Source: Anaeramoeba flamelloides (lineage: Eukaryota > Metamonada > Anaeramoebidae). Taken from it: a stretch of DNA of 64,000 nucleotides. The stretch spans positions 6,849,001 through 6,913,000 of the forward strand of contig JANTQA010000015.1 in the NCBI GenBank assembly GCA_027625915.1. Direction: 5' to 3'. Below the pieces are notes generated by a model. It was not told the DNA's origin and searched no databases. It was given only the letters and a program-made list of their open reading frames with translations. Of the stretch, positions 11,345 through 23,359 are shown one piece after another (the stretch's first letter is position 1; each line of letters begins with the position of its first letter). Position numbers and translations under genes: made by a program.

Positions 11345-13593
11345 CGTCAACATAAAAAAGCATTAGCAAGATGCAAAGTAATGAAAAAAAAAAATTAATA
11401 ATGCAAACCTGAATACAATTCACAAGAAATTTACCCAACACCACCACTGAAATTAATTTTCATATTCTTCCTGAAACAAACTCTAAAAGAAAATCCAAGT
11501 TTTGAGATACAGATCGAAGCCAATTTAATGAAAAAATGTCTTTTTATTTAATCCCTATTACATTAAAAATTGTGATGTGTCGAAATTTCTCACACACTTT
11601 ACAAAAGTTTTAAATTCATTTAATAAGAGAAAGAAAAGAAATTGCATTAGAAAGCTAATTGTTTTCCTAAAAAAATTTTTACAAAGGATCTAATGAATAG
11701 GAAACAGAGTATAACCAGGAATAATTATCAAAAATTAAATGTTTTATGGGATTTGAATCTTTTCAACTTTTTTTTTATTTCACAAAAACAACAAATAATA
11801 GAACAAACCTGCCCTTTTAAAATGAAAAAAATTAAGATTTATTCAAATAATCCAATTACACATTTCGATAACAAAGCAATTTTGAAAAAGTGAATAAAAA
11901 AAGGTATTTACAAGTAGATCCGAAACAGTTCCATGGAAGAAATAGAGCTGTATGCTGAGCGCTTGTTGTTTTAACCTTTTTAAAGTAAATTTACTCTCAT
12001 TTTGAAAGAAAATAAAAACAAAGGAGAAATATCAATGAATTTTTTGAATCAAATAAGTTAAAATAAACGTTTTACAATTCTCAAATTTTGGTGAATTTCC
12101 TTTTCCATTTGATTCCAATAATTTTTATTCTCTCACAATACCAAATACAATGATTTCAACTTTTATACCAAGTTTGGCAATAATCACATTTTTTATTTCC
12201 TCTGGAATTGCCCAGCCTTTGAAAATAATTGTAAAACCTGGACGTAGAATTAACTAAAAACTAATATACAGATATTTATAAAATGTGAGTAAGTTTTTTT
12301 TTTAGAACATCAGAATTAAAACAGTTTTAAAGTTTTTTCTTTTAATAAAATGGGTAACCAACATTTTAAAAAGTCCTCTTGCCCCCTTCTACAGCCTATA
12401 TCTCACATTTAAAGTCAAAGTCATTTCTTTTCCAAAACTTACTTTTTCTATAATTTTAAATACATTTAATATTTTTCATATTATTAATTAACTGGCTTCA
12501 TTAAATGTATTAACACTGGGGAATAACAAACTTATCATTTTAATCGGTGTTAGGCTAAAACAATCAGAAAAAATATCATGTCGATAAAGATGATTTAATT
12601 AGCTTATACTTTAGCTCAACTTCTTGAATATTGCAAATATTTCAATTTTGGCTATTTTCAAATTGTGAGTTGTTATTTTTTGTTATTCAACATAACTTTT
12701 TAGGATGATAGTGGGTGTTTTTAATTATTAAAATTAGATGGGTTCTGGGATTAATCATATTCGTAAATTTTATGAAGATCAAGTATAGCAGCTTATACTA
12801 ATTTTCGAAAAAAGTGAAAATTAAAAAGAGTCTTCTAATAATCTGATTCATCCAATTTGAATGTTTTTAATAAACAATAATAACAAAAAATATTAGTTCA
12901 AAATTTTGAGATCAAATTAATCAATTTGTTTGAGTTTGGCACTTTAAAGTTGATTTTTGGGAATTTCTGTATTCGAGAAAAATTTTCAAAATTATTAAAA
13001 AAAATTGGTAGAATTTTTTTCATTTTTTTGTTTTATATTTATTTTAAAAAAGAAAAAATGTAAATGTAAATGCTTGTTTTTTTTGTTTTTTTTGAAAATT
13101 TTATCTTTTAATTATTATTACTATTAACTAGACTGTTCCAAATAACAACCTTTACATTTTTATAAATTTCTCCAAAATAAGCAAATTATACTTAGCCCTT
13201 AGTGATATAAAAAATATCATCTCTTGAGAATTAAAATCAGCAATCTTTTTCGAATCCACTAAAACAACCCCAGGTATTTTTTGATCCGTTTAAACAATTA
13301 TCAATATTGGTTTAGAAATTGGGGAAGTGCTGATGAGTGCATTTTGTACCAAAAAGTGCTAATGCTTTCTTAGGGTTTTATTTGAAAAATCAATTGATTT
13401 TGCATTTAAACAGAAAACTCAACAAAATATAACAACACTTTTTGAGGAAAACAAAAGAATAGAGAAAAATATTAGATTTTACTTAATTCTTTTATTTGAA
13501 AAAAAAAAAAAAGATTTAATAAATTTTCTTTTAATTTTAATAATAATAAAAAAAAACGATGATCCTTATCTAGAATTCAAAAGAATACAAAAA

Positions 13594-13629
<36 letters not shown>

Positions 13630-14757
13630 CCCGATTCTATATTAATTCTGTAAAAGATATCGGCAAATGATGATAACTAAATACTCCCCCCCTCCTTTAA
13701 ATTGAAGGTATAATAATAATAATATTTTTATTCATCACAAGGTATTTATATATTCAATAAAATTACAAAAAAAAATGTTTAAATATTGAATTCTTGATTT
13801 TTACATTATTAATGGATAAAAATCAAATATTGTTGTATATGAAAATAATTTTTAAAAAAATTTTCTACTAACACCTAAATTTAATATATATATATATATA
13901 TATATCTTAATTGTAACTAATTTTTGGCAAGTTCAAGAAAGTATTAAATTTAATTTGTAACATTTATAACGGGGTGGGGAACTTATTAGGTAATTTAATA
14001 ATCCTTGTTTTTTTTTATTTAACATTTTCATTTTTTATCTAAAAAAAAAAATTAATTCTGATTTTATTATGAAAATAATTTCCAGGGACTTGCTATTTTA
14101 AAAACAATTATGGAATTTATTCTTTAGCAAGAAAATATTTAAAAAAAGAAATTTAGAATAGTTGAACTAAATTATTGTTATCAAATTATTAGTTTCATTT
14201 TTTCTGCAACATTAATAGTTCTTTTCTTATTTATGAATTATTTTTTTTTACGTTGAACAAAATATATTATTATTTTTCTCAAAATTCTTCATATTGATTG
14301 AAATACTCAATATCAAATAATTGAAAAATAATTTTTTAATGATTTATGAGGATTTTGTGTTTTTTTTTTCACATTTTTATGAAGAAATTCAATATTTTTT
14401 TAATCAATTTTGTGAATATACCTTTATTGTATATAAAAATACAATCGAAATGTTTCTTTGTTGGATAATTTCCAACTTTTGGAAAATATCCAATTCTAGT
14501 TGATTGGGTAGTCTTATATAAAAATAAAAAATTACATCTGTAAAAAAAGAAAAATATTGAAATAAAGCTAATTTGATATAAAAACAGAATAAATTAGAAT
14601 CAATAACCACCAATTTGGATTAAACAGGCCCTTTCAAAACTATTAGTGGTACATGAATGTTTTAAAAGCGAAAATTTCTTTCCAATTTTTCCTTCTTACA
14701 AGAAATATAATGAAAAAAAGTATTTAGAAATGTAATTTATCATCAAAAGAAAAATAA
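11345..14757. other. Intergenic, AT-rich
   Basis: About 3.4 kb with no recognised gene. Short open frames at 11693-11893 and 14321-14503 have random-looking composition. TA dinucleotide arrays lie at about 13596-13628 and 13884-13905. Confidence 0.5.
13596..13628. repeat. TA dinucleotide microsatellite
   Basis: About 16 uninterrupted TA units. Confidence 0.9.
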
Positions 14758-14759
14758 TA

Positions 14760-14957
14760 CAGTCAGTTTCACTTTTAAGGCACAAACTTTCAACGAAATT
14801 TAAGGCACAAAAAAATTACAAATTAAGGCACAAAATTTGGAATTTTTAATTTTTGCAATTTATTTTACTAGAAGAGAAAATTTTGTGCCTTAATTTGAGA
14901 TTTTTTTGTGCCTTAAATTTCGTTGAAAGTTTGTGCCTTAAAAGTGAAACTGACTGT
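14760..14957. mobile_element. Palindromic MITE (family 1), fresh copy
   Basis: A 198-bp palindrome starting CAGTCAGTTTCACTTTTAAG and ending with its reverse complement, flanked by TA at 14758-14759 and 14958-14959. The arms are almost identical to those of the copy at 414-610, so this is one of the youngest copies in the window. Confidence 0.92.
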
Positions 14958-14959
14958 AA

Positions 14960-15853
14960 AACTGTTTCTAATACTTTAAAAATACACAATATTTAAAATA
15001 ATAATAAAATAGAATCCAATAAACACTTTCTGTTGAACAAGAAATCTCCCAGTTTCAGTTCACTTTACTATCTGCATAATTTTAACACATAAACTAATCA
15101 ATCTAATAAGTAATTAAAAAAAATTTTTTTTTTTTTAAAGTCACAAATCTTTAAGATACTATACAAAATTTTATTTTTTCTAAAGTATATGAGTTGAAAA
15201 ATGAGATTGTGCGTTAATATGAACTCTATTTTTGTCTCTTATGAACAATATTTTTCTATTCCTCATCTTAATTATTTTGTTTATTATTTGATTGATTAGA
15301 GTGTAGGTTAAAAAGCCCTCGGACTGTATTCTGACAAACAAAAATGAGAAAATTGTTTTTTTTTTTTGAAATACTGTTCTCTGGTAAAAGGTTTTGTTGT
15401 ATTATATAGATATATTCTATTCTTTAATTTTTATTTATCTAACTTTTTTGCTTTTTATTATTCATTTTTAAAAAATGAGTTTCCTTTTTGAAAATGCTTT
15501 GTTTTAAAAAATGTAAATCGGTAAACAAACGTAGGGATCTAAAAATTGTTGTTTTGTTTGACTCAATTGATCGATATTTCATGAAATTAAATATTCAAAT
15601 TATTTCGTAAGTTTCCTTTTTAATTAAAAATTATATTAATTGGTTTGAACATTTGTAATGAAATGAAAAAGAAAAGAAAAAAAGATATTAAAAAATGATA
15701 AAATATTAAGATTTTCCCAGTCTATCTCTATGAAACATAAAAGTTTTACAATTTGATTTATTTTATGATTTTAAAGTTGTGACCTTGATTATGGGAAATA
15801 TTCTATTGAAAAAACAAAAAAAATTCTCTCAAAAATAATATTGAAATTTTATC
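14960..15853. other. Intergenic, downstream of the bZIP gene
   Basis: About 0.9 kb of AT-rich DNA between the MITE and the bZIP stop codon. No gene or repeat recognised. Confidence 0.4.
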
Positions 15854-16870
15854 TTAATAAAATCCACCACCACCACCATTATTTGGACCATTGAAACCTG
15901 ATTGGTTTTTTGGGTTTCTTTCTTTACTAGCAAAAATAGCGCTGTTGCTTATTGGATTTGAAATGGAGATACTTGTGAGGATACCTCTTTGGATTTGTTC
16001 CAATTCATTGACCATTCTATTTCGGTTTTCGATCAGCGTTGAGACTGAAAGTCTGTATCGCTGGTTAACTTGTTCCAATTTTGAGACACGCTCTTGTAAT
16101 TGGTCGATTTTTTTTTTCTCTCTTTTACGGAACTCTCTTGCTGCCAACCGGTTTGATTCCATTCTTTCAACAGCCTTTGGATCCAGGTTTTCTCTGGGTA
16201 TAGGCTGTCTGCCTCCTCTTCTTACTTTTTTCGTCCCAATGATTCTTCTTTTTTTTACAGTTCTTTTTTTATTATTTGCTTTGATAAATTCATTGTTTGA
16301 TTCTTGTTTTTCTTTTCTTGTTTGTATTCTTTTTCTTTGTGTTTGGTTTTGTTTTGGCTTTTCCTTTTCAAGTTTCTTTTCCGTTTCTTTTTCTTTTTCT
16401 TGTTCTTGTTCTTGTTCATTCAGGTTGTTGTTTAAATTAAAGTTGTTATTTAAATCAAAATTATTATTGTTAATATTGTTGTTGGTGTTGTTTTGAGTTT
16501 GATTTTGATTTTGGTTGAAGTTTTGTTGATTTGAGAAAATGCCAAGTGAACTTGAAATAAGTGTTGACAAGTTTGGAATTAAAGACGCAATTTGGTTGAG
16601 GTTTTGGTTTGTGTTTCCAAGATTAAGATTGTTATTTGTGTTTGTATTTTGGTTTGTGTTTTGATTTTGGGTGTTTTGGTTCATTGAAGAAAGTTGGAAC
16701 AAATTTGAAAGAGCAGGAAGAAGTGGTGCTAATTGAGTCAATTGACTGATTGGGTTCATTTTATTTTGATCGCCTTGGTTAAAGCCAGAATTTTCAGTTC
16801 TTTTTTGCCCTGATAACAAATATAACTTCAATAACTTGTCGATTTCTTTTGATTGGTTTGGTTTATTCAT
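15854..16870 (-). CDS. bZIP transcription factor
   Basis: Single-exon gene for a 338-residue DNA-binding protein, presumably nuclear. The first about 150 residues are Asn/Gln-rich with hydrophobic patches (QLAPLLPALSNLFQL, IASLIPNLSTLISSSL) that could act in activation. A Glu/Lys stretch follows (about 150-180), then basic clusters (KKRTVKKRRIIGTKKVRRGGR). The bZIP proper begins near residue 232: MESNRLAAREFRKREKKK carries the invariant Asn240 and Arg248, with Phe where Ser or Cys is usual before that Arg. The zipper shows heptad-spaced L, L, Y, L, M and I from about residue 258 to 293. The C-terminus ends in a Gly run. Nothing identifies a specific orthologue. Three heat-shock-element-like repeats lie about 180-225 bp upstream. 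Confidence 0.9.
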   Translation of the reverse strand: MNKPNQSKEIDKLLKLYLLSGQKRTENSGFNQGDQNKMNPISQLTQLAPLLPALSNLFQLSSMNQNTQNQNTNQNTNTNNNLNLGNTNQNLNQIASLIPNLSTLISSSLGIFSNQQNFNQNQNQTQNNTNNNINNNNFDLNNNFNLNNNLNEQEQEQEKEKETEKKLEKEKPKQNQTQRKRIQTRKEKQESNNEFIKANNKKRTVKKRRIIGTKKVRRGGRQPIPRENLDPKAVERMESNRLAAREFRKREKKKIDQLQERVSKLEQVNQRYRLSVSTLIENRNRMVNELEQIQRGILTSISISNPISNSAIFASKERNPKNQSGFNGPNNGGGGGFY

Positions 16871-17047
16871 TGATGCAAAATAAAGATATAGTCAATTTAA
16901 ATTGTTGTTTTTTTGTTTGAAGAATCTTTGATCTTGAACAACAAAAGAAAAAAAGAACAAGTCAAGAAACAAAAAATAAAAAAAAATACAACTTTTTTTT
17001 AATTTTAAAATCATAAAATCAAGAAATAATATTTAATTGGGTTGAGT

Positions 17048-17095
17048 TTCTTTGAACCAATTGAGTTTTCTTGAAACCAAAATCAGTTTCCTGAA
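17048..17095. promoter_or_regulatory. Three heat-shock-element-like repeats upstream of the bZIP gene
   Basis: TTCTTTGAA (17048-17056), TTCTTGAA (17068-17075) and TTCCTGAA (17088-17095) recur every 20 bp; the last two are exact TTCnnGAA, the heat-shock-factor half-site pair. They lie 178-225 bp before the bZIP start codon on the promoter side. Binding by HSF is inference; the spacing of about two helical turns is what argues against chance. Confidence 0.45.
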
Positions 17096-17867
17096 ATGGT
17101 ATAATGCTTGTTCATAAAATTAACACTAAAATGTTGATACTTTGGGATTATTGTTTTGTTTTTTCATATTTACATAGAAATGAAATAGAGAAACTGTTTG
17201 GCGGTTTGTTAGTTCTTGTTTTGGATTTTAATCCTTAATTTTTTTGAGATTAATTCGAAATGCTAATTTTGATTTTTTTGATAATCGTAATTTTTTCCTA
17301 ACTTTTGTATTTTCTTGGAATTTCATTTCAAATTTCAAACAACACTTTAAAACTTTTTTTTGAGCGGTTATATTTAATTCTAGATATTTTGATTGAAAAA
17401 GTATAAAAATTAAAAAAAATCCTGAATTAAAGTTGTTAAAATAATACCTACAGGACTGGGAAAACATTTGTTCATTATAACAAGTATATTTCTATTTTAT
17501 AAAAAGCATTTGTGTTTATAGATCAAAGAACTGGACAATTAAGAATAATTATACATGATATCGATTTACTAATGTAAAACATTTGATTAAAAGAAAATTA
17601 TAAAAATAATAGATTAAAGGTAAAATATTTCCCAAAAAATAAAAGTAAACTTTATGAAGGACGATTTTTGTTCAAAAAAAACCAAAAAATTTCTGAAAAA
17701 TGGAAAAATTATGAAAAAATTTTTACCAATTTCTATTCATAATTTAAAATTTTCATCAAATATTAAACAGATAACCTTCAAAATTTATTTGAACCTAGAC
17801 ACACTATTCATTAGCGAATTAGATGTTGTTAGATTAAGAAAGAAAAAAACAACAAAGATCTTTAACA

Positions 17868-18064
17868 CCAGTTCCACTTTTAAGGAACAAACTTTGAGAG
17901 AAAAGTAAGTCAAAAAAAAGATCTCCTAATTAAGAAACAAAATTCAGATTCTAGTTAAATAATTTGTTTAAAGTAAATTCCAAAAAAATTTGCCTACATT
18001 TATGATTTTTTTGTATATTAAATTTTAATTTGTAAAGTTTTTGCCTTAAAATTGGAACTGGTTG
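17868..18064. mobile_element. Palindromic MITE (family 1), decayed copy
   Basis: Left arm CAGTTCCACTTTTAAGGAAC and right arm GCCTTAAAATTGGAACTG are recognisable, but both inner arms carry many substitutions. Old copy. Confidence 0.75.
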
Positions 18065-18996
18065 TATTATAAACTGTTTTGTGTACCCTTAACTCAGTTT
18101 TTTTTGATCAGTTTTAAATTTGGGTGTTAATTATCTTTATTTTTCCTTTAAGATCTAAAATTAAAAATTAACAATATCCGAAAAGAATAGTCAAATAGAT
18201 TTTAATTGTAAATTGGTAGTGAAAAGAAATTATTTAAAATTATTCAAAGACTGATTTTTACTTAAAATAAAAGGTATCTAGATTCAGATTTATATAAACT
18301 GGAATAATGCCCAGTCTTAAACCCCTAAAACCAATTTTATATAAAAGGAAAAATCATAACCAAAAAAAAAATCTGAAAAAAATTTCATTTTAAAAAATTT
18401 TTACAATTACAATTAAATTTAAAAGTTTGAACATGTTTAAATCTTCCATTTGTTTCAATGTTTTATTTCTATTTTAATTTTCAAATAATAAATATGTACC
18501 AAAACTTATTTACCATTTTCAAATTGAAGGAAAAAATTATAAAAAGAATATTTGATAATGATATAATTTATTAACATTATACAATTAAATAATATTTGAT
18601 TTTTTTCTTCAATTTGGCATTTGTTCTCCAGAACATTAAAATGATATTTTGATCTTTTGATACATTGATTGGAAATTATCCCCTTTCAAAAAATTGAAAG
18701 AAAATTGATATTATGTTTATCAAAAAAAAAAAAAGATTAGAATACCCCCCATCCTGATTTTTTTATTTACAAATTTTTTGTATTTTGGTTATTAAATAGA
18801 AATATAGTTAACAAACGAAGGATGAACATTTATGGTCAATTATCATATAAAGATGTATTAATTAATAATATTACAGGTATTATTTTAGTATTCTCTATAT
18901 AATGATTGTTTTTTTTTTTTTTATGGTTTATTTTTAATTACCAACTATTTCGAATCAACCCTTTAATTCAAATTTAATTCTTTCTTTTTTCTTATA

Positions 18997-19192
18997 CAGC
19001 CAGTTCAACTTTTAAGGTACAAAATTTAAACTGAATTTTAAGCACAATAAAAATCTCAAATTAAGGCAAAAAATTAAGTTTCCAGTAAATTACTATGTGA
19101 ATTAAAAAATACCAAATTATGTACTTTAATTTAAGATTTTTGTATGCTTAAAATTTTGTTGAAAATTTGTGCTTTAAATTTGAAACTGACTT
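18997..19192. mobile_element. Palindromic MITE (family 1), decayed copy
   Basis: Starts CAGCCAGTTCAACTTTTAAG after TA (18995-18996) and ends GAAACTGACTT before TA (19193-19194). Substituted arms indicate an older insertion than the copy at 14760. Confidence 0.82.
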
Positions 19193-20409
19193 TATCTTTT
19201 TTTTTTAAAGTTTTTATTTTTTTTTCACCATTAAGATAATAAGGGTTAGTACCCCCACAAATAATGACGGAATATTTAATTTTACAATCTCACAACCTTT
19301 ACAATTTTTTTAAAAAATACACATTTAGAGTTTATTTATCACCTTTTTTATCATAAATATAGTAATGATTCCGATTATTATCTTTTTTTTTGATAATTTG
19401 AGGTTGGTAAAAATTTATAAAAAAATCTTTGTAAAAATTGAATTTGCTTAAACAAAGTCTTTCAGTTCTTTGAAAACAGATTTTGATCACAGTCTCTTAT
19501 TAAATGAAAATGTTTGTTGTATGAATAGAATTTAAAAATTTAAAAATAAAAAATTGTAAAAAATTAATAAAACAATATGATATACGGAATTTTTGACTAA
19601 TTATCAAACAGTTTTAATTTAATTTTTTTTTCTCCTTGAAGAAACTTTTAAATTTTAAAATGAAAAAAAAAAAAAAATTGTTTTCAAATCGAGTTTATAT
19701 TATTTAATACTTTTTAATCAATTTAAAAACAAAAAATCTAAACTAAATTTCATAATAAATATCACTATTTTATTTATCTATTTTTTACTTTATTTTTTAT
19801 TTATTTTTAGATGAAAAACAAATATTTCTAGTGTATAGAACTGAATATTAAAAAAGTAATTTTTTTATTATAATATATAACTTCAATTTATAAAGATATT
19901 TATTTTCAAAATTTTCTTTTTAACGGGACAATGATTTTGAAATGGAGTTTAAATAACTAATTAATGATATAAAATGAATAAAACAAAAATTTTCAATGTG
20001 GATATAAAATATCTTAGGTAGGGAAAGAAATTATTTTGTGTTATGTTTTCTTTCTTTTGGATGTGGAAACTACACAGCTTGTAATTTTTAGTAAAGAATT
20101 CTATGTTTTAATTATTAAAACAAGAAATTTTTCAAAAAATAGACAAACTTTTCAAAATAAAAAGCGTTTTTTTATTTGAACAAAATTTCGATTGAAAAAT
20201 AATAAAATCACTATAAACTTTGAAAAATCAAAAAACGTTGAAAAATATGTTTTCATGTTATTTTTTTATTGTATCAACTACAATTTTTAATTATAAAATT
20301 TTCTTTCAAAGATAATTTCTTATTATATTCTATATCTTTGAATTTTTACATAATAATTCAAATTACAAAATTTATTTCAAAGACAATTGTGAGAATTGGG
20401 TATTATAAG

Positions 20410-20410
<1 letters not shown>

Positions 20411-20446
<36 letters not shown>
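20411..20446. repeat. AT dinucleotide microsatellite
   Basis: About 18 AT units without interruption. Confidence 0.9.
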
Positions 20447-20447
<1 letters not shown>

Positions 20448-20548
20448 TTCTACATTTTTTTATCAAAATAAAAATAATCTTTTACTCATTGGTAAAAATA
20501 TTAAACAAAACAAGAATGAAAAAAATAACAAAAAGCAAAAATGATATA

Positions 20549-23359
20549 TTAATTTAAATATTTCGGGATTGAAATCCAAGCAGAATATAATTTTCCTTCC
20601 CAATCGATATTTTTATTAAATTGGTAATATTCATTGACATCTAACAAATCTTGATATAACAATTCATTTTTTTCATTATTTATAATAAAATCCCTAGGAT
20701 CAAACTTTTGTGTATATAAAAATTTACACATTATTTCCAATGAAAATTTTGATCTACCTGTATAGTCATTGATTGAAGTTACATCTGCTGAGAAAAATAA
20801 ACCACGGAACAACTCGCTTCTGGCCTGTAAAATAAATTTGTGTATTTTGACTTCCCCATCAAAGGCAATCAAGGTAAAATCCTTTTCATCCTGTTTGCTG
20901 TATAACTCTTTTAATTCACATTTCAATTCATAGTATTCTGGATAAAGTATACCAATTTGACTACAAATGTTTGTTACATGTGGGTGAGTAGGCTCAGACC
21001 CAGTATAACACCATTTGAAAAACTTTTCAATAAAATTAACATTTTTTTTGTCATTTAAAATTCTAAGCACCTTATTATATTTAAACTCGGTATTTGTTTT
21101 TGAATGGATACTATTCCTTTCCCAATTTTGTTTGAGAACAAATTTGAGAATTGGGGAATGAATTTTTATGCGTTTATTACAAAAATTTAAATCGGTTAGC
21201 TCTTGTCTTTGATATAACAAATGGAAATCCTGGATTAAATTTTTTTTTAATAATTTATTATTTTCAAACGTATACCTAATTTCGGGACTACATCTCGCTA
21301 AATAATTTTTTCGCCCAAAATATGTAATATTGGGATTAATCTTTGCAGTCTGTAATATTTTGTCACGGACGCCACTGAATAACCTGATATTGGCACTATT
21401 TTTTGTGGAAAAATGAATTTCAGATAATTTATTTTGATTTAACCTTGCGGAATCTAATAAATCTAATATATGCCCCGATGTGTAATAACGCATAGAAAGA
21501 TAGACCTTTTCAACTGATTTGGAATTCTTGACGAATTGTACCAAGGATGATAAGGCTTCGTTCGAAGGCTGGTAATTTTTCATAACTATTTGTTTTAATT
21601 GGTTATTCTTTAATAAGCCCTGTTTCAGAAAAGGATCAATCCAATTTTTGTGGTAATCTTTTTCGCCCGAAATATGCAAATTTTGGAGATTGCTTTCGAG
21701 GGATAACAATTCAATAACATTGCTGATTGGGCAAGAATCCGAAATTATACCTTTTATTTTCAAAGTTTCAATCGGTGTCCCCTCGTATAGCGCACTAAAC
21801 AACCACCCCGTTGACTTGCATTTGAAAGATGAATGAGACAAGTCCAAGACCTTTAGGCTCTTCAAATTCTTTATGATCTTGCCTATTAGTTTCCCGGCCT
21901 TGTTATAGCTAAAAATACAGTTTCTAATGGTTAAGTGAGTAATGGTATCGTAACTCTCTAAGGAATCAGCTATCATCTGCAAAGCATGAACAGGGATCTT
22001 TGCACCTGGGAAGATCAAGACCCTTAGCCATTTGGATTTCTGTAAAAACCGTGCTAAATCGTTCCACATATCTCCAAACACCGAATAATGAGACAGATCT
22101 AATGTATCGTCCCTGTTTGTTTTCTTTAAAAGATCTTCAAGATGCTGCTTGAATTTTATTGCACAATTGATTTTTTTTTTTAAATGCTGCGCGGCTGTAA
22201 CATAGGCGCCTGTTCTTTTCGATAAATAGTCGATAAAGGTTTTACTTTTTTCAATTTTTCCTTCCAAAAAGTAGATCTCGGCAATTTTAAATTGAGTTTG
22301 CTGCAATTCCTCCTGTAGTGTCAACAGCGATTTTTTTTCTTGTTCGTTTTTCAATCGAGAATCCTTTTTTTGGATCTCGGCATAATTTTTGATTTGCTTG
22401 ACAAGATAGGTGTAGGCAAACGACAATTTCTTTTTTGACTCTGCAACTAATCCCTTTTTAAGATAGAGCGCAGAAAGGTTGATATAGGAATCCAAATATT
22501 CAGGATCAATGGCAATGGACTTCTCGTAGCTTTCGATCGCAAATTTGAAAAACTCCAATTTGGTGTAGACCCTCCCTAAATTGAAATGGGACTTTGAAAA
22601 GTTGCCATTCATTTGGATCGATTTTTGAAAATACGAGACAGCCATTTTAAATTGGGTGAGCCTTATGTACAGAGAGCCAACATCGTTGTAAACCTTATAT
22701 AGGTTCTTGGGATTTTGTGCAATTAGTTTGTTAGAGTAGACCAGGGAAAGATCATACTCTTTATTGTGGAAATAAAGATATGCTAGATTTCGTAAACACC
22801 CAACATGCCCTTTGTTTGTGTGGAGAATCTTTAAATAGATCTTTTTGGCTTGATGAAAATGATTTTCTTTTAAATAGAGGTTGGCCAATTGGTAATTCGA
22901 ATTGAGGTGATCGGGATTGATTGCGATCACCTTTTGATACGCCTCCTTTGCTAATTCATTGTTGTTTAATTTTAAATACATAGTTGCTAAATTGTTCAAA
23001 CATACAGTATTTGTGTCGTCTTTTTGGAGAATCTTCAAATACAGATCTCTTGCATACTCTGGGTTTCCTTGTAAATAAAACTTTTCTGCTTGCTTAATTT
23101 GCTCACTGATTTCTGTTTGTTCTTCTTTTGTTAGAATTTTTGTTTCTTTCTTTTCTTTTTCGCTTTCCCTTCCCTGGTCCATTTCCTTTTTTTTTCTCTC
23201 AGCTTGTTCGTTGGGGATATTATTTTCTTTATTTTGGGAATTTGGTTGTAGTTTATTTTCATTCATCAAATTGTAACAATTATGAATATTACCTTGAAAA
23301 AAAAATGAGAAATTTCTGATTTTTGGATCAACTATTTTACTATGTGACAAACCACCCAT
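20549..23359 (-). CDS. TPR - leucine-rich - double BTB protein
   Basis: Single-exon gene, 936 residues. After a charged, low-complexity N-terminus, tetratricopeptide repeats run from about residue 86 to 320 (for example VCLNNLATMYLKLNNNELAK and SHFNLGRVYTKLEFFKFA). A middle part (about 420-680) has leucine-rich strands such as SLKVLDLSHSSFK and ETLKIKGI, resembling ribonuclease-inhibitor-type LRRs. The C-terminus has two BTB/POZ-like modules: a weak one at about 715-800 (LTDLNFCNKRIKIHSPILKF) and a clear one at about 825-905 (DFTLIAFDGEVKIHKFILQA). BTB proteins often serve as cullin-3 adaptors, with the repeats binding clients; here that is inference. The first Met is used, but a start at Met33 (base 23263, MNENKLQPN) is equally possible since residues 1-32 look non-conserved. 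No specific orthologue recognised. Confidence 0.85.
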   Translation of the reverse strand: MGGLSHSKIVDPKIRNFSFFFQGNIHNCYNLMNENKLQPNSQNKENNIPNEQAERKKKEMDQGRESEKEKKETKILTKEEQTEISEQIKQAEKFYLQGNPEYARDLYLKILQKDDTNTVCLNNLATMYLKLNNNELAKEAYQKVIAINPDHLNSNYQLANLYLKENHFHQAKKIYLKILHTNKGHVGCLRNLAYLYFHNKEYDLSLVYSNKLIAQNPKNLYKVYNDVGSLYIRLTQFKMAVSYFQKSIQMNGNFSKSHFNLGRVYTKLEFFKFAIESYEKSIAIDPEYLDSYINLSALYLKKGLVAESKKKLSFAYTYLVKQIKNYAEIQKKDSRLKNEQEKKSLLTLQEELQQTQFKIAEIYFLEGKIEKSKTFIDYLSKRTGAYVTAAQHLKKKINCAIKFKQHLEDLLKKTNRDDTLDLSHYSVFGDMWNDLARFLQKSKWLRVLIFPGAKIPVHALQMIADSLESYDTITHLTIRNCIFSYNKAGKLIGKIIKNLKSLKVLDLSHSSFKCKSTGWLFSALYEGTPIETLKIKGIISDSCPISNVIELLSLESNLQNLHISGEKDYHKNWIDPFLKQGLLKNNQLKQIVMKNYQPSNEALSSLVQFVKNSKSVEKVYLSMRYYTSGHILDLLDSARLNQNKLSEIHFSTKNSANIRLFSGVRDKILQTAKINPNITYFGRKNYLARCSPEIRYTFENNKLLKKNLIQDFHLLYQRQELTDLNFCNKRIKIHSPILKFVLKQNWERNSIHSKTNTEFKYNKVLRILNDKKNVNFIEKFFKWCYTGSEPTHPHVTNICSQIGILYPEYYELKCELKELYSKQDEKDFTLIAFDGEVKIHKFILQARSELFRGLFFSADVTSINDYTGRSKFSLEIMCKFLYTQKFDPRDFIINNEKNELLYQDLLDVNEYYQFNKNIDWEGKLYSAWISIPKYLN

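Larger units (their letters stand above)
16871..20548. other. Intergenic between the bZIP and TPR-BTB genes
   Basis: About 3.7 kb between the two minus-strand genes. Apart from the HSE-like repeats, two decayed MITE copies (17868-18064, 18997-19192) and an AT dinucleotide array at 20411-20446, it is AT-rich sequence with no supported gene. Confidence 0.5.

Noticed and set aside
11693-11893. 66-codon open frame between CENP-S and the bZIP gene
   Set aside because: Lys/Asn/Ile/Phe-rich text as expected from AT-rich DNA; no motif, no joinable exons.
15891-16496. 201-codon plus-strand frame overlapping the bZIP gene
   Set aside because: It is the antisense shadow of the bZIP coding region; its Phe/Leu/Ser/Cys-rich text mirrors the Glu/Lys and Asn tracts.
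17654-17908. 84-codon frame upstream of the bZIP gene
   Set aside because: It runs into a decayed MITE arm at 17868 and has no recognisable protein features.
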